Positions 62,718 through 64,000 of a DNA stretch of 64,000 bases are shown piece after piece. The notes under the pieces are model-generated. The model made no database searches, had not been told where the DNA came from, and saw nothing but the letters and a program-made list of their open reading frames with translations. Source of the stretch: Planctomycetota bacterium (GTDB taxonomy: Bacteria > Planctomycetota > SZUA-567 > H5-PLA8); contig JABTUM010000003.1 in NCBI GenBank assembly GCA_015075375.1, forward strand, positions 744,001 through 808,000, in the 5' to 3' direction. The translations under genes were made by a program, and so were the position numbers. Position 1 is the first letter of the stretch; every line of letters begins with the position of its first letter.

Positions 62718-64000
62718 TCAGTCGGCGGCGGGCGAGGCTTCGGCGCGTACGCCGGCGGCGGGGAGGCGCACTTCGAAGCGCGCGCCGGGCCGCCCGTCCG
62801 CGCGCGGAACGAGTTGCAGCGTGCCGCCGTGGTCTTCGACGATGCGGCGGGCGATGGAGAGCCCCAGACCGGTGCCCTTGCCCATCGGCTTGGTGGTGAA
62901 GAACGGTTCGAAGAGTTCGCGCTGCAGCAATTCGGGCACACCGGGCCCGTCGTCTTCGACGATCAGCAGCACGCCGGCGTCCTGCGGCGCTTCCCGCGCG
63001 CGCAGCGTGACCCGCCCGCCTCCGCGGCGCGCGCGCTCGGCTTCTTCGAGCGTCTCCAGCGCATCGGCGGCGTTGGTGACGAGGTTCACCAGCACCTGTT
63101 CAAGTTCGTTGGGCGCGACGGCCACGTCGGGCAGCGCTTCGGCGGGCGCGGCGCATTCCAGCTCGATGCCGCGCAGCTTCAGGCTGTGCGCGGTGAGTTC
63201 GGCGACCTTGGTGAGCAGCCTCTCGGGCGCCACGCGTTCACGTTCGCCGCCGGTTTTGCGCGCGAAGTCGAGCATGCCCTGGACGATCTTGCGGCAGCGG
63301 CGCGTCTGGCTCTCGATCGCCTCCAGATCGGCCTCTTTCGCGGCGCGTCCGGCGCGGGCGTCTTCCAGGACCATCTGCGCATAGCCCAGGATCGTGCCCA
63401 GCGGCGTATTGAGTTCGTGCGCGACGCCGGCGGCGAGGCGGCCGACGGCGTGGAGCTTCTCGGCGTGGCGCACTTGACGCTCCAGCGAGCGCCGCGCGGT
63501 CACTTCGCGCGAGACGACGACGACGCCCTGCGCTTCGCCTTCAGGGGTGCGCACGGCGCTGACGGTGTTCTCGAAGCTGCGCCCGCCGGACTCGAGATCG
63601 ACGCGGACGGGCCGCTGGGGTGCTTCGAGCGCCTTCGGCGGCGCGGGCGGATCGGCGCCGAGCATCGCGAGGACGCTGGGGCAGAGTTCGCCGCCCTGTT
63701 CGAGCGCGTCGTGGAGGCACTCGTCGGGATCGCCCTTCTCGCACGCTTCGGGGTCGTCGCGCGGGTCGGCGCCTTCGTGAACGCACGGTTCGTGCAGCGC
63801 TCCGCGCGATCCGGGTTCGGCGACGAGCGTGCCGGCTCGGCGCAGCGTATCGGTCAGCGTCTCCACGCCGCTGGACTGCGCGGCGCTGTTGGCGAGAAGC
63901 ACCTTGGCGTGCAGATCGACGACCATCACGCCTTCGTTCATGCATTCGAGAATCGCGCGCGCGCGCTGGTGCTCGGCCTTGAGCTTACGCTCGGCGCGGG
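62718..64000 (-). CDS. PAS-domain sensor histidine kinase, C-terminal part
   Basis: A two-component sensor whose 5' end lies beyond the right edge; the frame stays open to base 64000, reading a coiled-coil linker (AERKLKAEHQRARAILEC) before the PAS core. The PAS (GVMVVDLHAKVLLANSAAQ) holds an unusual Cys-rich insert (about five Cys). Then come the H-box AAGVAHELNTPLG with the phospho-His, N-box NLVTNAADAL and G-boxes DDGPGV and GKGTGLGLS. The matching response regulator is not visible. Confidence 0.9.
   Translation of the reverse strand, partial: RAERKLKAEHQRARAILECMNEGVMVVDLHAKVLLANSAAQSSGVETLTDTLRRAGTLVAEPGSRGALHEPCVHEGADPRDDPEACEKGDPDECLHDALEQGGELCPSVLAMLGADPPAPPKALEAPQRPVRVDLESGGRSFENTVSAVRTPEGEAQGVVVVSREVTARRSLERQVRHAEKLHAVGRLAAGVAHELNTPLGTILGYAQMVLEDARAGRAAKEADLEAIESQTRRCRKIVQGMLDFARKTGGERERVAPERLLTKVAELTAHSLKLRGIELECAAPAEALPDVAVAPNELEQVLVNLVTNAADALETLEEAERARRGGGRVTLRAREAPQDAGVLLIVEDDGPGVPELLQRELFEPFFTTKPMGKGTGLGLSIARRIVEDHGGTLQLVPRADGRPGARFEVRLPAAGVRAEASPAAD

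Overview
The window is a GC-rich bacterial chromosome segment from a Gram-negative organism: it carries a TonB-dependent outer-membrane receptor, lipoprotein and secretion signals, and proton-type ATP synthase genes. Several traits point to a planctomycete-like or other PVC/FCB-neighbouring lineage. These are a methyltransferase-like plus PQQ-propeller fusion, DUF4091 and GH-A secreted glycosidase-like proteins, GntR/LacI chimeric regulators, an insertion in the ATP synthase alpha subunit, and an OPT/DUF6785-like membrane protein behind a giant FtsX-type permease. The lineage is an inference from gene content; there is no rRNA gene to confirm it.

Layout. 1-4.4 kb: fatty-acid synthesis cluster (fabH 3' end, fabD, a small membrane protein, fabG, acpP, fabF). 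4.4-8.8 kb: a secreted unknown, bioB, an SDR paralogue lacking the catalytic lysine, a membrane protein and bioF. 8.9-18.3 kb: a HEAT-type lipoprotein, then a 2084-residue M28-like/FtsX fusion read from its own sigma70-like promoter, followed by a multi-spanning OPT-like protein. 18.3-21 kb: APS reductase, a 54-residue basic AT-hook-like protein missed by usual length cutoffs, a HIT protein and a tandem retropepsin-like protease. 21.3-28.6 kb: a 972-residue Ala/Gln coiled-coil protein convergent with a DUF58 protein, then a DUF4091 glycosidase-like protein and an amidohydrolase.

28.6-37.5 kb, minus strand: a complete F-type ATP synthase operon (atpZ, atpI-like, B, E, F, H, A, G, D, C) with a PrcB-like gene inserted between atpG and atpD and an FMN oxidase-family gene coupled to atpC. 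38.7-43.1 kb: an accessory region with a lower-GC SUKH immunity-like gene, a RAYT transposase gene framed by 56-bp inverted repeats, a decayed second RAYT, a secreted ankyrin-repeat protein, the 3' half of a tRNA-Arg(CCU) gene, three tandem 68-bp palindromic units and other dispersed palindromes.

43.1-53.8 kb: a nutrient-use block with a GntR/LacI chimeric regulator, the MT-like/PQQ-propeller protein, a TonB receptor, a LacI regulator with two palindromic operators upstream, and a large GH-A-type protein. 53.9-62.6 kb: a housekeeping cluster (uppS, cdsA, phoH, 7TMR-HD phosphohydrolase, ybeY, glycosyltransferase, methyltransferase, recO). The right edge holds the 3' part of a PAS histidine kinase on the minus strand.

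The strongest candidates for something undescribed are the PrcB-like subunit inside the ATP synthase operon, the giant permease plus OPT-like pair, and the RAYT/immunity island with its tRNA scar.
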